Assembly: GCA_900555545.1 (NCBI GenBank)
Contig: USLQ01000057.1
Span: 1-6,802, forward strand
Direction: 5' to 3'
Length of the DNA stretch: 6,802 nt
Source of the DNA: an uncultured Oscillospiraceae bacterium
GTDB taxonomy: Bacteria; Bacillota; Clostridia; Oscillospirales; Acutalibacteraceae
Shown here: positions 6,004-6,802 of the stretch, piece after piece
Layout: the number at the start of each line of letters is the position of its first letter
How positions within the stretch are numbered: position 1 is the stretch's first letter
Notes under the pieces: model-generated
Told to the model about the DNA's origin: nothing
The model's database searches: none
The model's input: the letters and a program-made list of their open reading frames with translations, nothing else
Made by a program: the position numbers and the translations under genes

Positions 6004-6025
6004 GGCCCGCCCGTTCGGGCGGGCC
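6004..6025 (-). other. GC-rich intercistronic hairpin without T run
   Basis: GGCCCGCCC (6004-6012) pairs perfectly with GGGCGGGCC (6017-6025) over loop GTTC. On neither strand does a T run follow, so it is not a standard intrinsic terminator. Between the aminotransferase and aldolase genes it may protect or process the mRNA, or lower downstream expression. Confidence 0.6.
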
Positions 6026-6064
6026 CACTAAAGTGTCCGTTTCGCTGTAAATGACTGGGATGAT

Positions 6065-6802
6065 TTATTTCTGCATCACAGTGATGTTCTCAAACACGCG
6101 GTCAAAGCGGGCCAGCGCGTCGTCGATCATCTCCTCCGTATAGGCGGCGCTTGTGTACAGACGGCTGCCTGCCAGCGTTACAAGGCCCTCCGCCATGTAG
6201 GCGGCGCCGTAGTGCTCCATCTCTTTCTTGCGGATGCTCGTCTCGTCGAGGACATGCGGAATCTGCCATGGCTTCTTCCAGTTGATGGCGAAGTGCATGG
6301 TGCCCAGCGTCTCCAGATGGCAGATGGAACCCTGGTTGAAGGCCACAAACGGAAGGTTGCGGCGCTTGATGATTTCCTGAAGGCCCTTGGTGATCCGGTC
6401 GCCCATCTGGCCGGCCTTCTGGCAGGCGTTCTGCTTGTCGATCTCCTCCAGGGTGTAATAACCGGCTACGCAGCTGATGGGGGTCGCAGCCATCGTTCCG
6501 CCAACAAGTGCCTTATGGACCTTGTCGCCCGTCTGAATCCCTGCGGCCAGGTACTTCATGTACTCCCTCTTGCCGCCGACGCCGCCTGCACCCGGATAGC
6601 CGCCGGCGATGACCTTGCCGAAGATGGTCAGGTCGGGGGACACCCCAAAGTACCCCTGTGCACCGGCCATACCAATACGGAAGCCCGTGACGACCTCATC
6701 AAAGATGAGCAGTGCGCCGTATTTGCGGCACAGGCGCTCCACGCCCTTGTTGAAGTCCTTATCGAGCGGACGGGTGCCGCTCTCGGGGCCGACCGGCTCG
6801 AT
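6065..6802 (-). CDS. Class III PLP aminotransferase, HemL-like (partial, N-terminus off window)
   Basis: The visible 245 residues are the C-terminal part of a fold-type I PLP enzyme; the frame stays open to the right edge, so perhaps 180-200 residues are missing. Visible numbering starts at the edge. EPVGPESGTRP (2-12) is the region before the cofactor site, LIFDEVVTGFR (32-42) holds the Asp35 that pairs with the pyridine nitrogen, and FGKVIAGG (61-68) holds the Schiff-base Lys63. GGTMAATP further on contains the phosphate-binding Thr. The closest familiar pattern is glutamate-1-semialdehyde aminomutase (GAQGYFGVSPDL), but its usual GTLSGNP stretch is altered and there is no haem gene nearby, so I do not call it hemL. 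More likely it is an omega-aminotransferase making an aldehyde or ketone for the aldolase encoded downstream. The substrate is not readable. Confidence 0.85.
   Translation of the reverse strand: MEPVGPESGTRPLDKDFNKGVERLCRKYGALLIFDEVVTGFRIGMAGAQGYFGVSPDLTIFGKVIAGGYPGAGGVGGKREYMKYLAAGIQTGDKVHKALVGGTMAATPISCVAGYYTLEEIDKQNACQKAGQMGDRITKGLQEIIKRRNLPFVAFNQGSICHLETLGTMHFAINWKKPWQIPHVLDETSIRKKEMEHYGAAYMAEGLVTLAGSRLYTSAAYTEEMIDDALARFDRVFENITVMQK

Overview
The window looks like part of a chromosome from a low-to-mid GC Bacillota, most likely a gut-type clostridium of the Oscillospiraceae kind. This is an inference from purine-rich Shine-Dalgarno sites, sigma-A type promoters, many hairpin-plus-T terminators, and the gene families present. 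There are no insertion sequences, tRNA or rRNA genes, CRISPR arrays or phage genes that I can see.

Left part (1-1792, + strand): a MgtE-type magnesium transporter gene (376-1731) preceded by a structured leader of about 230 nt. The leader holds a very strong ribosome binding site not used by the transporter, which opens a 34-codon TTG-started reading frame (205-309). It ends in a terminator-like hairpin (340-374) that buries the mgtE Shine-Dalgarno directly before the start codon. This resembles an attenuator or riboswitch, but I cannot see the landmarks of the classical M-box magnesium riboswitch. A long intrinsic terminator (1753-1792) closes the unit.

Middle (1793-3966, + strand): a single gene for a membrane-anchored glycoside hydrolase family 18 protein. 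It has five predicted N-terminal membrane helices, then an F5/8C/CBM32-like domain, then a GH18 barrel with an intact DxxDxDxE motif. It ends at a perfect 13-bp hairpin that also faces the next gene, on the other strand.

Right part (4042-6802, - strand): a small 99-residue protein, possibly DUF6514-like, driven by a consensus-perfect sigma-A promoter (4410-4438). After an AT-rich spacer of about 250 bases comes a probable two-gene unit read leftward: a class III PLP aminotransferase related to HemL (cut by the right edge), then a double class II aldolase/adducin protein whose second domain has lost metal ligands. A perfect 12-bp terminator ends that unit. The pair suggests a small amine or aldehyde metabolic pathway, but the substrate cannot be read from the sequence.

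The most interesting parts are the mgtE leader with its upstream reading frame, the GH18 protein fused to a multi-helix membrane domain, and the aldolase with a degenerate second half.
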